A model generated the notes under the pieces. That model did not search any database. It was not told where the DNA came from and saw only the letters and a list, made by a program, of their open reading frames with translations. Both the position numbers and the translations under genes were made by a program. Shown here piece after piece: positions 1-7,825 of a DNA stretch of 64,000 bases; within the stretch, counting starts at the first letter, position 1; every line of letters starts with the position of its first letter. Origin of the DNA: Streptomyces avidinii. GTDB lineage: Bacteria > Actinomycetota > Actinomycetes > Streptomycetales > Streptomycetaceae. The DNA is taken from positions 62,001 to 126,000 of the forward strand of contig NZ_BMVL01000012.1 of NCBI RefSeq assembly GCF_014650695.1. Direction: 5' to 3'.

Positions 1-1484
1 CCGAGCATGCCCTCCCGGGACATCCGGGTGGAGGGGCCGACCCCGCAGATCGCGACGTAGGTGGCGAGGCCGACGCCGAGCCGCTTGCCGCGGGTGCGGG
101 CCTCGGCCTTGCGGGCGGGCATGTCCGCGTAGCCCGACAGCTCGATGGCCCGGTCGAAGTTGAGCCGGTAGTTACCGGAGTCGTACGTCCAGCCGAGACC
201 GTTGTCGTAGGGGAACTTCTCCTTCGGCACCAGGTTCCTGCGGCGGACGGCCGCCGGGTCCATGCCGATCTCGGAGGCGTACCGGTCGACCAGGCGCTCC
301 ATGAGGAAGGCGGCCTCGGCGCGCCCGCTGCCGCGCTGGGCGCCGAGCGAGACGGTGTTGGTGAAGGCTGCGTAGACCTCGCAGAAGGCGGCGTCGATGT
401 CGTACATGCCGCTGATGGAGCGGCCCATCAGGGCGGTGGCGACACCGGGGCCGATGGTGGAGGGGTACGCGCCGAGGTTGGCGTAGCTGGTGCAGCGCAC
501 GGCGGTGATCCGGCCGTCACGGGTGCCCGCGAGCGTGACGTGCTGGCGGTGGTCGCGGCCCTGGACGGTGGAGTTCATCAGTCCGGTGCGGGTGTCCACC
601 CACTTCACGGGGCGGCCGAGCGCCTTGGAGAGCAGCAGGACGAGGGCCATGTCCGGGTACAGGTAGCCCTTGGTGCCGAAGCTGCCGCCGACGGTCGGGG
701 CGATCACCCGGAGCTTGTTGAAGGGGATGCCGAGGACCAGCGCCGAGAGCAGGAAGCGGTGGTTGTGCGGGCCCTGGGTGGAGGCATAGAGGGTGTACTC
801 GCCGGTGGTGGCGTCGTAGTCGCCGACCGCGCCGCGCGGCTCGATCGGGCTGTTGATGGTGCGCTGGTTGACCAGGTCGAGCTCGACGGTGACCTCGGCC
901 GCGGCGATGGCCGCGTCGGCGCGGTCCTTGTCGCCGCAGGTCCAGTAGGCGTTCAGGTTGCCGGGGACGGCCTCGTGCAGCTGGGGCGCGCCCGCGGCGA
1001 GCGCCTCGTCGGCGCGGGTGACCACGGGCAGCGGCTCGTACTCGACGGCGATGGCGGCCAGCGCGGCCGCGGCCTGGCGCGGGGTCTCGGCGACGACCAC
1101 GGCGATGGGGTCGCCGACGTGCCGGACGGTGTCGCCGGTGAGTACGGGGCGGGCGCCGGGAAGTCCGTAGGGGTGGGGCGGGAAGTGGCTCTCGACGCCG
1201 CCGGGGATCCAGATGCAGGGCAGCGGCATGACGTCGGTGAAGTCGGCGGCGGTGGCCACCTTGAGTACGCCGGGCAGCTGCTCGGCGGCCTTGGTCTCGA
1301 TGGAGAGGATCTTCGCGTGCGCCACCGGGCTGCCCAGGATGGCCATGTGGGCGGTGCCCGGCAGGTCGATGTCCGCCACGTACGTGGCCTCGCCGCGCAG
1401 CAGCTGCGGATCCTCGCGGCTGTCCAGCGGCTGCCCGAGGACACCGTCTCCCACGGCGGGGGCCTCCCCCGTCACTGCGGTCAT
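1..1484 (-). CDS. Molybdenum hydroxylase large subunit (xanthine dehydrogenase/aldehyde oxidase, CoxL-like), 3' end cut by window
   Basis: The first ~494 residues of a molybdopterin-binding large subunit are present; the rest lies beyond the left edge. The start ATG (1482-1484) overlaps the stop of the upstream 2Fe-2S subunit as ATGA. Residues ~16-130 form the aldehyde oxidase a/b hammerhead domain (SREDPQLLRGEATYVADI near the N-terminus) and the Mo-binding domain follows (GSFGTKGYLYPDMAL). The active-site loop reads QRGSGRAEA, resembling form II (AYRGAGR-type) enzymes and not the Cys-containing CO dehydrogenase loop, so an aldehyde or N-heterocycle substrate is more likely than CO. The catalytic Glu near the C-terminus is outside the window. 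No FAD (medium) subunit is visible; it could lie further left. Confidence 0.9.
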   Translation of the reverse strand, partial: MTAVTGEAPAVGDGVLGQPLDSREDPQLLRGEATYVADIDLPGTAHMAILGSPVAHAKILSIETKAAEQLPGVLKVATAADFTDVMPLPCIWIPGGVESHFPPHPYGLPGARPVLTGDTVRHVGDPIAVVVAETPRQAAAALAAIAVEYEPLPVVTRADEALAAGAPQLHEAVPGNLNAYWTCGDKDRADAAIAAAEVTVELDLVNQRTINSPIEPRGAVGDYDATTGEYTLYASTQGPHNHRFLLSALVLGIPFNKLRVIAPTVGGSFGTKGYLYPDMALVLLLSKALGRPVKWVDTRTGLMNSTVQGRDHRQHVTLAGTRDGRITAVRCTSYANLGAYPSTIGPGVATALMGRSISGMYDIDAAFCEVYAAFTNTVSLGAQRGSGRAEAAFLMERLVDRYASEIGMDPAAVRRRNLVPKEKFPYDNGLGWTYDSGNYRLNFDRAIELSGYADMPARKAEARTRGKRLGVGLATYVAICGVGPSTRMSREGML

Positions 1485-2032
1485 GTCCCTCGCACCTCCT
1501 GTGCGGCAGCGCCGGATGCGGCGACGGCGGCGGACTCGGCGGTGCCGGCGGGCGCCTCGGCGCGGGCGACCGCGCAGGCGCGCTGCACGCCCCGTACGAC
1601 GCTGTGGTAACCGGTGCAGCGGCACAGGTTGCCGGTGAGCCACTCGCGGATCTCGGCTTCGGTGGGGGCCGCGCCGCCGGCGGTGGAGTCGACGAGTTCA
1701 CCGAGGGCCATCACCATGCCCGGGGTGCAGAAGCCGCACTGGGTGCCGTGCTCCTGGCGCAGTGCCTCCTGGAGGCCGGTCAGTTCACCGCCGCGGGTGG
1801 TCTCGCCCTCGATGGTGGCCACCTCGCTGCCGCCGGCGGAGGCCGTGAGGACCAGGCAGCTCTTGACGGACCTGCCGTCGAGGCGGACGACGCAGGTGCC
1901 GCACTGGCCGGTGTCGCAGCCGACCTTGGTGCCGGTCAGCCCGAGGCCGTCGCGGAGCCGTTCCACGAGCAGCTCGTTCGGCTGCGCCGAGAATTGCTCG
2001 GGTCTTCCGTTCACTTTCAGTGTGATATCCAT
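1481..2032 (-). CDS. Molybdenum hydroxylase 2Fe-2S small subunit (CoxS-like)
   Basis: This 183-residue electron-transfer subunit passes electrons from the molybdenum site of the downstream large subunit to FAD or another acceptor. The N-terminal plant-type ferredoxin domain shows ligands C39, C44, C47 and C59 (GCDTGQCGTC then C). The C-terminal four-helix domain carries C99, C102, C137 and C139 (CGFCTPGM and NLCRCTGYH), the standard arrangement for the second cluster. Residues after ~150 form an Ala-rich tail. The start was placed at MDITLKVNG, directly before the ferredoxin fold; it lies 16 nt inside the upstream reductase-like gene, and its stop overlaps the large-subunit start, so the three are probably translationally coupled. 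Confidence 0.93.
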   Translation of the reverse strand: MDITLKVNGRPEQFSAQPNELLVERLRDGLGLTGTKVGCDTGQCGTCVVRLDGRSVKSCLVLTASAGGSEVATIEGETTRGGELTGLQEALRQEHGTQCGFCTPGMVMALGELVDSTAGGAAPTEAEIREWLTGNLCRCTGYHSVVRGVQRACAVARAEAPAGTAESAAVAASGAAAQEVRGT

Positions 2033-2631
2033 GCCAGCGCCTGCGCTTCCGTGAGCGGCCGGTTGAAGAGGGGCCCGCCGGGCTGCTGGAGAATTCCCCC
2101 GGAGTGCAACGGGCCGGTATCCACGGGCGCGAATCCGAGATCCGTGATGATTCCCGCGACGATTTCCTTCGCTTTCACGTCGTCGCCCGCGGTGAAATGT
2201 GCCAGGCGGTCTCCGGATGCGGTGCCGGCGACGGCGAGGGTTTCGAAATGCATGGTGTTCAGGGATTTCACGACCTGGGCGCCGGGATACCACTCGGCGA
2301 CCAGGTCGCTGGAGCCGCGCCCGCCGAGGTCGGCGGGCGCTCCGGGGCCGCCGAACGCGTTCGTCGCGTCGACCAGCACCTTGTCCTGCACGGCGTGCGG
2401 CGGGAGCAGTCCGCGGACGGCCCCGAAGGGCACCATCAGCACCAAGAGTTCGGTCCGGGCCGCGGCCTCGGCGGGGCGCGCCGCCGAGGCCGCCGTTCCC
2501 AGCTCGGTCACCAGCGGGCCGAGTGCCCGCGGGCCCCGGGCGCCCGCGAGGACGACCTGGTGACCCGCCGCCACGAGGATCCTGGCGAGGGTCGAGCCGA
2601 TCCGTCCGGTGCCGATGATGCCTGTCCGCAT
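2017..2631 (-). CDS. NAD(P)-binding protein of the F420H2:NADP oxidoreductase-like family
   Basis: The 204-residue protein begins with a Rossmann nucleotide-binding motif (GIIGTGRIGSTLA, residues 4-16) followed by a basic/Arg region typical of NADP specificity, and has the family pattern DATNAF and SLNTMHFETL. Relatives reduce NADP with coenzyme F420 or are uncharacterised pyrroline-5-carboxylate-reductase-like proteins; substrate cannot be read from sequence. The start ATG has a GAGGAG ribosome binding site a few bases upstream. It overlaps the 2Fe-2S subunit gene by 16 nt, suggesting coupling with the molybdenum hydroxylase. F420 dependence is inference from family only. Confidence 0.75.
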   Translation of the reverse strand: MRTGIIGTGRIGSTLARILVAAGHQVVLAGARGPRALGPLVTELGTAASAARPAEAAARTELLVLMVPFGAVRGLLPPHAVQDKVLVDATNAFGGPGAPADLGGRGSSDLVAEWYPGAQVVKSLNTMHFETLAVAGTASGDRLAHFTAGDDVKAKEIVAGIITDLGFAPVDTGPLHSGGILQQPGGPLFNRPLTEAQALAWISH

Positions 2632-2690
2632 TGCCGCTCCTCGGGAATGGGGTCTCGGTCGCAGTGTGGGGCGCGGTCCCGGTCGCGCTC

Positions 2691-4184
2691 TCAGTCCATG
2701 CCGATCCAGACCGACTTGGTCTGGGTGTAGCTCTCCAGCGACTCGGGGCCGCATTCACGGCCGTAGCCGGAGGCCTTGTAGCCGCCGTAGGGCACGGCGG
2801 GGTCGTACTGGTTGTAGCAATTGACCCAGACCGTGCCGGCCTTGATCTGGGAGGCGACCCGGTGGGCACGCCGCAGGTCCTTGGTGTGGACGCCGGCGGC
2901 GAGGCCGTACGCGCTGTCGTTGGCGATGCGTACGGCGTCCTCCTCGGTGTCGAAGGGGATGATCGACAGGACCGGGCCGAAGATCTCCTCCTGGGCGATC
3001 CGCATGCTGTTGTCGACGCCGGTGAAGATCGTCGGCAGGAAGTACAAGCCTGCCGAGAGGTCGTTCGAGGCGCCCTCGGGGGTCCAGCCGCTGCCTCCGG
3101 TGCGCAGGATCGCGCCCTCCTTCTCGCCGACCTCGATGTACGAGCTGACCTTGTCGAACTGTCCGCGGTGGGCCAGCGGTCCGAAGAGGGTGGCGGGGTC
3201 GCGCGGGTCGCCGGGCTTGAGGGCGGCGGCCCGGCGGACCAGCCGTTCGACCATCTCGTCGTGGACGGGGCGCTGCAGCAGCAGCCGGGAGCCGGCGGTG
3301 CAGATCTCGCCCTTGTTGTAGTAGATGCCGAAGAAGGCGAGTTCCTCGGCGGCGTCGAGGTCGGCGTCGGCGAAGACGATGTTGGCGGACTTGCCGCCGA
3401 GCTCCATCGTCACCTTCTTCAGGGTGCCCGCCGCCTTGCGGATGATCGTCTGGCCGACCGAGGTGGAGCCGGTGAAGGCGATCTTGTCGATGTCGGGGTG
3501 GCCGGTGAGGGTCTCCCCCAGTTCCACACCCGGGCCGGTGATGACGTTCAGCACCCCGTCGGGGATCTCCGCCTCCTGGAAGAGCTCGGCGATCTTCAGG
3601 GCGGTGAGCGGGGTGGCCGGGGAGGGCTTGTGGACCACCGTGTTGCCCGCCGCGAGCGCCGGCGCGATCTTCGTCATCGACAGCAGCAGCGGGAAGTTGA
3701 ACGGGGTGATGGCGCAGACCACGCCCAGCGGTTCGCGCAGGGTGTAGGCGAGCTGGCCGCCGGCCGGGGCGCGCGAGGAGCCGTCGACGCGGGTCACCGC
3801 CCCGGCGTAGTAGTGCATGAGCTGGGCGGCCATGGGGGCGTCGACCGTGCTGGAGAAAGCGAACGGCTTGCCCATGTCCACGGTCTCCAGCAGGGCGATC
3901 TCCTCCAGGTCGCGCTCGATGAGCTCACCGACCCGGTTCAGCCGCAGCGCGCGCTCCTGGGCGGAGAGTCTGCTCCAGGGGCCTTCCTCGTACGCCGTGC
4001 GGGCGGCGGCGACGGCCGCGTCCGCGTCGGCGGCGGCGGCCTGGGCCACCGGCACGATCTCCTGTCCGTCCACGGGGCTGATGTCCGGTTCGGTACGGCC
4101 GTCCCGGGCCGGAACCCAGGCACCTCCGATGAACAGCTTCCCGGGGTTGGCGAGGGGCTGGCCGCTCAGCTCACGCTTGGTCAT
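2691..4184 (-). CDS. Aldehyde dehydrogenase family protein
   Basis: A full-length (497 aa) NAD(P)-dependent aldehyde dehydrogenase that would oxidise an aldehyde to the acid in the cytoplasm. The family hallmarks are intact: ITPFNFPL (residues 159-166) in the cofactor domain, FTGSTSVG (237-244), the general base E261 in MELGGKSAN and the nucleophile C295 in GEICTAGSR, with the C-terminal EEIFGPVLSI motif. The start MTKRELSG was chosen because upstream in-frame sequence is non-homologous Arg/Gly-rich translation. It lies between a DJ-1-type gene (29 nt upstream) and an F420-reductase-like gene (59 nt downstream) on the same strand. Substrate unknown; the neighbouring ThDP decarboxylase-like enzyme is one possible aldehyde source. 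Confidence 0.93.
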   Translation of the reverse strand: MTKRELSGQPLANPGKLFIGGAWVPARDGRTEPDISPVDGQEIVPVAQAAAADADAAVAAARTAYEEGPWSRLSAQERALRLNRVGELIERDLEEIALLETVDMGKPFAFSSTVDAPMAAQLMHYYAGAVTRVDGSSRAPAGGQLAYTLREPLGVVCAITPFNFPLLLSMTKIAPALAAGNTVVHKPSPATPLTALKIAELFQEAEIPDGVLNVITGPGVELGETLTGHPDIDKIAFTGSTSVGQTIIRKAAGTLKKVTMELGGKSANIVFADADLDAAEELAFFGIYYNKGEICTAGSRLLLQRPVHDEMVERLVRRAAALKPGDPRDPATLFGPLAHRGQFDKVSSYIEVGEKEGAILRTGGSGWTPEGASNDLSAGLYFLPTIFTGVDNSMRIAQEEIFGPVLSIIPFDTEEDAVRIANDSAYGLAAGVHTKDLRRAHRVASQIKAGTVWVNCYNQYDPAVPYGGYKASGYGRECGPESLESYTQTKSVWIGMD

Positions 4185-4213
4185 GGCTGCCTTCCGGTTC
4201 GGTTGCGGGGGTA

Positions 4214-4954
4214 CTAGCCCTTCGCGAGCTGCCGTAAGAAGGTCTCGGCGAGGGCCTTGGAGGAGTAGGGGTTCTGGCCGGTCGTCAGCCTGCGGTCCAC
4301 GACCACGTGCGAGTCCCAGATCGCTTCGGCCTTCTCGTAGCGGGCGCCGAGCCGGGTGAGTTCGACCTCCAGGATCAGCGGGAGCCGGCCAGCCATGTTC
4401 GTGACCAGCTCCTCGCTGTGCGAGAAGGCGGTCATCCGGTAGCCCTCGAAGGGCCAGCGGCCTTCGCCGTCGCGCAGGGCGAGCAGCGAGGTGTGGCCGT
4501 GGCAGACGGTGGCGAGCGGCTTGTCCTGGGCGATGACCCAGCGCAGGATCTGGGCGAGTTCGTCGGACTTGGGCAGGTCGCCGATGGCGCCGTGGCCGCC
4601 GCTGACGTACACGCCGTCGTAGTCGGCGATGTCCTTCTCGGTGAGGGTTTCCAGGGCGAGCGGAGCCCTCAGCTGGGGGGTGCTCCCGATGACGCGGACG
4701 TACTCGGCGGCGTTGGCCGCGTCCTCGTCGGGCGAGCCCTGGGGGCGGACCCACTGGAGGAACTGCGGGTCGATGCTCGTCTGGTCGACCGTCGGCGTCC
4801 TGCCCGCGATCGTCGCCACGTCCACGTCGTGTCCGGCCGCTTTGAAGAGCGAGAAGGGCACCACGAATTCCTCGGCCCAGAATCCCGAGGGGTGCTGTTC
4901 GCCGTCGAGCAGATGCAGTGTGGCTTTGGCCGTCATGACGACGAGAATCTTCAT
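4214..4954 (-). CDS. DJ-1/PfpI family protein (HchA/glyoxalase III-like), contains a TTA codon
   Basis: A 246-residue DJ-1/PfpI (class I glutamine-amidotransferase-like) protein. The conserved Glu lies in FWAEEF (E28/E29), the nucleophile elbow is ATVCHGHTS (C151, H152) and GGHGAIGDL (119-127) precedes it. Size and motifs resemble Hsp31/HchA-type proteins, which have glyoxalase III or deglycase activity; activity here is inferred. An AAGGAG ribosome binding site precedes the ATG. Codon 240 is TTA (plus-strand positions 4235-4237), rare in Streptomyces and requiring the bldA tRNA, so full translation may be developmentally gated. It is first after a hairpin at 4993-5024 and may begin a separate transcript with the ALDH and molybdenum hydroxylase genes. 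Confidence 0.9.
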   Translation of the reverse strand: MKILVVMTAKATLHLLDGEQHPSGFWAEEFVVPFSLFKAAGHDVDVATIAGRTPTVDQTSIDPQFLQWVRPQGSPDEDAANAAEYVRVIGSTPQLRAPLALETLTEKDIADYDGVYVSGGHGAIGDLPKSDELAQILRWVIAQDKPLATVCHGHTSLLALRDGEGRWPFEGYRMTAFSHSEELVTNMAGRLPLILEVELTRLGARYEKAEAIWDSHVVVDRRLTTGQNPYSSKALAETFLRQLAKG

Positions 4955-4992
4955 GATTCTCTCCTTGTTCTGGATTCGCTGCCGATTCAACA

Positions 4993-5024
4993 CGCCACCC
5001 GCGGGGGGCGTAAGGGGGGTGGCG
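4993..5024 (-). terminator. Hairpin between the MinD-like gene and the DJ-1 gene
   Basis: An 8-bp perfect inverted repeat, CGCCACCC (4993-5000) and GGGTGGCG (5017-5024), begins right after the stop codon of the MinD-like gene on the minus strand. It lacks a T tract, as is common in Streptomyces. It may partly terminate transcription and separate the long minus-strand cluster into two units. Confidence 0.45.
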
Positions 5025-5786
5025 TCAGGCCCGCGATACTTCGTCACGTGCGTCCAACGCCGAGATGATGGTGCGAAATTCACCGACCATGGGGTGGTCG
5101 GGGTGGGCTTCCGCAAATATGCGCTCCCCGTACAGGGCCGCCATTTCCGGGGAGTACGGAAGGATTCCGGCCAGCGGCGCCCCGTAGACCTCCTCGGTGC
5201 GCCGCCGGGCCTCTTCCCGGTCGATGCCTGCGGGGGCCATGCTCAGCACCAGGGTCCGGCGGCAGGTCAGGCGGCCGGCGAGGGCGATGGTCTCCTCGAC
5301 CCCTGAGAGGTCGATCCGGTCGGCCCGAGCCATGATCATCAACACATCGGCGCTCGCCATGGCGATCACCGACTCGTTGTTCAGTCCGGCGTGGGTGTCG
5401 AGCAGCAGCACGTCGAGGGCGTGGTGGGCGGCCAGCCGGTCGAAGCCCTCCGGAAGCATCCCCACGTCGTAGCCCACGGCCATGATCTCGCGCAGGGCGG
5501 CCGTCCCGGTCCGGGCCGGTACGACGTACAGCCCGCCCGTCCCCGGTCCGAAACTGTCCCCCACCTGCTGGGCGGTGGCCTCGATCTCGCAGCGGCCGAG
5601 CAGGTAGTCCGTCAGGGAGGCGCCGGGTCCCAGGCGGAACAGCAGGTCCAGGGTGGGTGACTGGATATCGGTGTCCACCACCCCCACCCGGCGTCCCTCG
5701 CCCGCGATGAGCAGCGCGAGGTTCGCCAGTACCGAGGACTTGCCCGTCCCACCGCGGTGCGAGTGCACGACGATGGTGCGGGTCAT
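5025..5786 (-). CDS. MinD/ParA-like P-loop ATPase
   Basis: A 253-residue SIMIBI-class ATPase. Residues 10-18 (HRGGTGKSS) form a deviant Walker A motif of the KGGVGKT type, with the signature Lys region preserved; VVDTDIQSPTL (36-46) is switch I and VLLLDTHAGL the Walker B region. ParA/MinD relatives position cellular cargo or insert cofactors. It is the last gene of the PP2C / RsbW-like / STAS block (its ATG abuts the phosphatase stop without overlap), so a role in placing or gating that signalling complex is a reasonable but untested guess. No ParB-like partner or site is visible nearby. Confidence 0.82.
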   Translation of the reverse strand: MTRTIVVHSHRGGTGKSSVLANLALLIAGEGRRVGVVDTDIQSPTLDLLFRLGPGASLTDYLLGRCEIEATAQQVGDSFGPGTGGLYVVPARTGTAALREIMAVGYDVGMLPEGFDRLAAHHALDVLLLDTHAGLNNESVIAMASADVLMIMARADRIDLSGVEETIALAGRLTCRRTLVLSMAPAGIDREEARRRTEEVYGAPLAGILPYSPEMAALYGERIFAEAHPDHPMVGEFRTIISALDARDEVSRA

Positions 5787-7046
5787 CTAGGCCACCACCC
5801 GGGTGCCCGCGCCGTCCACGTGCGGCCCCCGCGCCGCGCGTGGCCGGTGCAGGGCCAGCATGGTGACGTCGTCGTGCTGTTCGGCTGTGCCGGTGTGCTC
5901 GCGCACTGCCAGGTCCATCAGGTCGACCAGGACCTTGCCGTTCGACGGCGGCCCGGCGAGCAGTTCCAGCATCCGGTCGTCCCCGAGGAAGCGGCCGTCC
6001 GGGCAGCGGGCCTCGGGGACCCCGTCGGTGAACACGAACAGGGTGTCGCCCGGGTCGAGCTGGGCGTAGCCGAGGGTGTAGACGCAGTCGGGCAGGACGC
6101 CGACGGCGGGTCCCGTGACGTCGAGTGCGACGGGCGGGCTGCCGTCGGCGGGCAGCAGCAGCGGCGGGTTGTGGCCGCCGTTGATGTAGACGAGGCTGCC
6201 GGTGAGCGGGTCGAGCACCCCGAAGAACAGGGTGGCGAAGTAGCCCTGCCGCAGGTGGTTGCGGGTGAGGTAGCTGTTCGTGGCGGTGACCGCGTTGAGC
6301 AGCGGTGTGGCGCCGACGACCGGGATCCGCCGGCTGCCTCCGGCGCGTCCGGCGGCGACCAGGTGCTGCAGGCCGCTGTTCTGCGCGGTGTGCCGCAGCA
6401 GGGAACGGATGAGTGCCATGAACAGCGCGGCTCCGACCCCCTTGTCGCAGACGTCGGCGACGACGACGGCCAGACGGCGGCCGCGGGAGATCTCGAAGAC
6501 ATCGTAGAAGTCCCCGGCGACCTGCCGGGCGGGACGGAACCGGACGTCGATCTCCCAGCCGTCCGGCACGGGCATCGATTCGGGCAGGAAGCCCGCCTGG
6601 ATCTCCCGGCCGATCTCCAGCTCCTTCTCGTAGCCCATGAGCTCGGCGCGGGCATCGGCCTCCCGCAGGGTGCGGCCGAGTCCGGCGCGCTCCGAGCAGC
6701 TGTGCAGCCGGGCCCCGACGAGGGCGGGCAGGAAGGGGGGCACGAGGTAGTCGTGCCCGATCCGGACGTGTTCCTCCAGCGCGGCGAACTCCGTCACGGT
6801 CCAGACGACCACGATGGGCGCTCCCGCCCAGCGGCGCAGCCGGCGTACGGCCATCCGTACGGCCGCACCGTCGGACTCGGCCGGGGCGAGCAGCACGTCC
6901 GCGACGGGCAGCAGTTCCGGCGGGGCTTCGCGCAGTTCCCTCAGGGTGCGGGTGACGAGCGACGCGTCCATCGCCTGCAGGGCGTCGAGCAGCTCGGGCG
7001 GTGGTGGCGGGTACGCGTCGAGGATGATCACGGTCGTGGAGGGCAT
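5787..7046 (-). CDS. PP2C/SpoIIE-type serine phosphatase with degenerate receiver-like N-terminus
   Basis: A 419-residue phosphatase of the RsbU/SpoIIE class that would dephosphorylate a phospho-STAS protein. Residues ~175-400 hold the PP2C fold: GDFYDVF, ADVCDKGVGAALFMA, YINGGHNPPLLL and FVFTDGVPEA carry the metal-binding Asp/Gly residues. Residues 1-~130 look like a response-regulator fold (TTVIILDAY..., LLLAPAES, PIVVVWTV, YLVPPF), but where the phosphoacceptor Asp and the conserved Lys should be I read Ala/Pro and Val, so it is probably a pseudo-receiver. A short helical linker (~135-165) joins them. The 5' end overlaps the RsbW-like gene by 19 nt. Together with the kinase and STAS genes it makes a complete partner-switch set. 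Confidence 0.9.
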   Translation of the reverse strand: MPSTTVIILDAYPPPPPELLDALQAMDASLVTRTLRELREAPPELLPVADVLLAPAESDGAAVRMAVRRLRRWAGAPIVVVWTVTEFAALEEHVRIGHDYLVPPFLPALVGARLHSCSERAGLGRTLREADARAELMGYEKELEIGREIQAGFLPESMPVPDGWEIDVRFRPARQVAGDFYDVFEISRGRRLAVVVADVCDKGVGAALFMALIRSLLRHTAQNSGLQHLVAAGRAGGSRRIPVVGATPLLNAVTATNSYLTRNHLRQGYFATLFFGVLDPLTGSLVYINGGHNPPLLLPADGSPPVALDVTGPAVGVLPDCVYTLGYAQLDPGDTLFVFTDGVPEARCPDGRFLGDDRMLELLAGPPSNGKVLVDLMDLAVREHTGTAEQHDDVTMLALHRPRAARGPHVDGAGTRVVA

Positions 7047-7501
7047 CGGTCCGTCCCCTCAGCCTTCACAGTCAGCGTGCTGATGTTGCGGCCGTCCCTG
7101 TGCGCGTAGCCGAACTCGTCCACGCTGGTCAGTGCCAGGTGGATGCCGAGGCCGCCGATCCGCCGGTCCTGCGGGGGAACCCCGGGGGCGGGCGGCAGGC
7201 GGCCTTCGACGGGGTCGAAGGGGGGCGCGGAGTCCTCGATGACGATCTGCACCCCGCCCGGGCCGGAGCGGCCGCGGACGGTGATCCGTCCGTCGCCGCC
7301 CCGGTACCCGTGCATCACGACGTTCGTGGCCAGTTCGTCCACGGCCAGCCGGAGCCGGTAGGTGGCACCCTTGTCCAGGCCCGCCGCTCCGGCCAGCCGC
7401 AGGACGAACGAGGCGATGGATCCCAGTGCCGCCACCGTCGCGGGCACGTCCAGCACGCGGGAGGTCCTCGCCCGTTCGACCATGTCAGTCACGGTGGTCA
7501 C
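7028..7501 (-). CDS. RsbW-like serine kinase / anti-sigma factor (HATPase_c)
   Basis: A 157-residue GHKL ATPase. The N box is visible as LAVDELATNVVMHGY (Glu and Asn for Mg-ATP), followed by IVIEDSAPPFDP (G1-like Asp) and GGLGIHLAL (G2). Such proteins phosphorylate a partner STAS anti-anti-sigma factor and usually bind a sigma factor or other client. The GTG start overlaps the STAS gene's stop as GTGA, and the 3' end overlaps the phosphatase gene by 19 nt, so kinase, antagonist and phosphatase are likely made in fixed ratio. No sigma factor gene is in the window, so the controlled output is unknown. Confidence 0.9.
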   Translation of the reverse strand: MTTVTDMVERARTSRVLDVPATVAALGSIASFVLRLAGAAGLDKGATYRLRLAVDELATNVVMHGYRGGDGRITVRGRSGPGGVQIVIEDSAPPFDPVEGRLPPAPGVPPQDRRIGGLGIHLALTSVDEFGYAHRDGRNISTLTVKAEGTDRCPPRP

Positions 7502-7809
7502 TCATCGGAGAGAACGATGCTGCGGTCGAGCCCTGCGGTCCGGATGGTCCGGGACACCGGCTCGATCGCGCCGACCACCTTGATGGTGACGTCGTTCGCG
7601 ACCTTCTGCTGGGCGAAGACCAGGGAGCGCAGTCCGGCGCTGGCCATGTAGCCGACGCCGGCCATCCTGATCTCGACGGTGTGGGTGCCGTGGCCGGCGG
7701 CCTTCTCGATGGTCCGGTGGAAGTCCGGCGCGGTCTTGGCGTCCAGCTCGCCCGTCAGCTCGATCACGGTGGTGTCGCCCTCGATGCTCAGGGACACGGA
7801 AAGCGGCAT
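7498..7809 (-). CDS. STAS-domain anti-anti-sigma factor homologue (RsbV/SpoIIAA-like), first copy
   Basis: A single-domain STAS protein of 103 residues, the usual RsbV length. The pattern VIELTGELDAKTAPDF at the N-terminus and the MASAGLRSLV loop retain the Ser that RsbW kinases phosphorylate. It is coupled by a 4-nt overlap to the kinase gene downstream and lies 16 nt after glgX. When unphosphorylated it should bind the kinase and release its client; that logic is inferred from the family. It differs from the second STAS copy at 9979-10329, so the two could serve different partners. Confidence 0.92.
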   Translation of the reverse strand: MPLSVSLSIEGDTTVIELTGELDAKTAPDFHRTIEKAAGHGTHTVEIRMAGVGYMASAGLRSLVFAQQKVANDVTIKVVGAIEPVSRTIRTAGLDRSIVLSDE

Positions 7810-7825
7810 GTCAGGTCTCCTTCGG

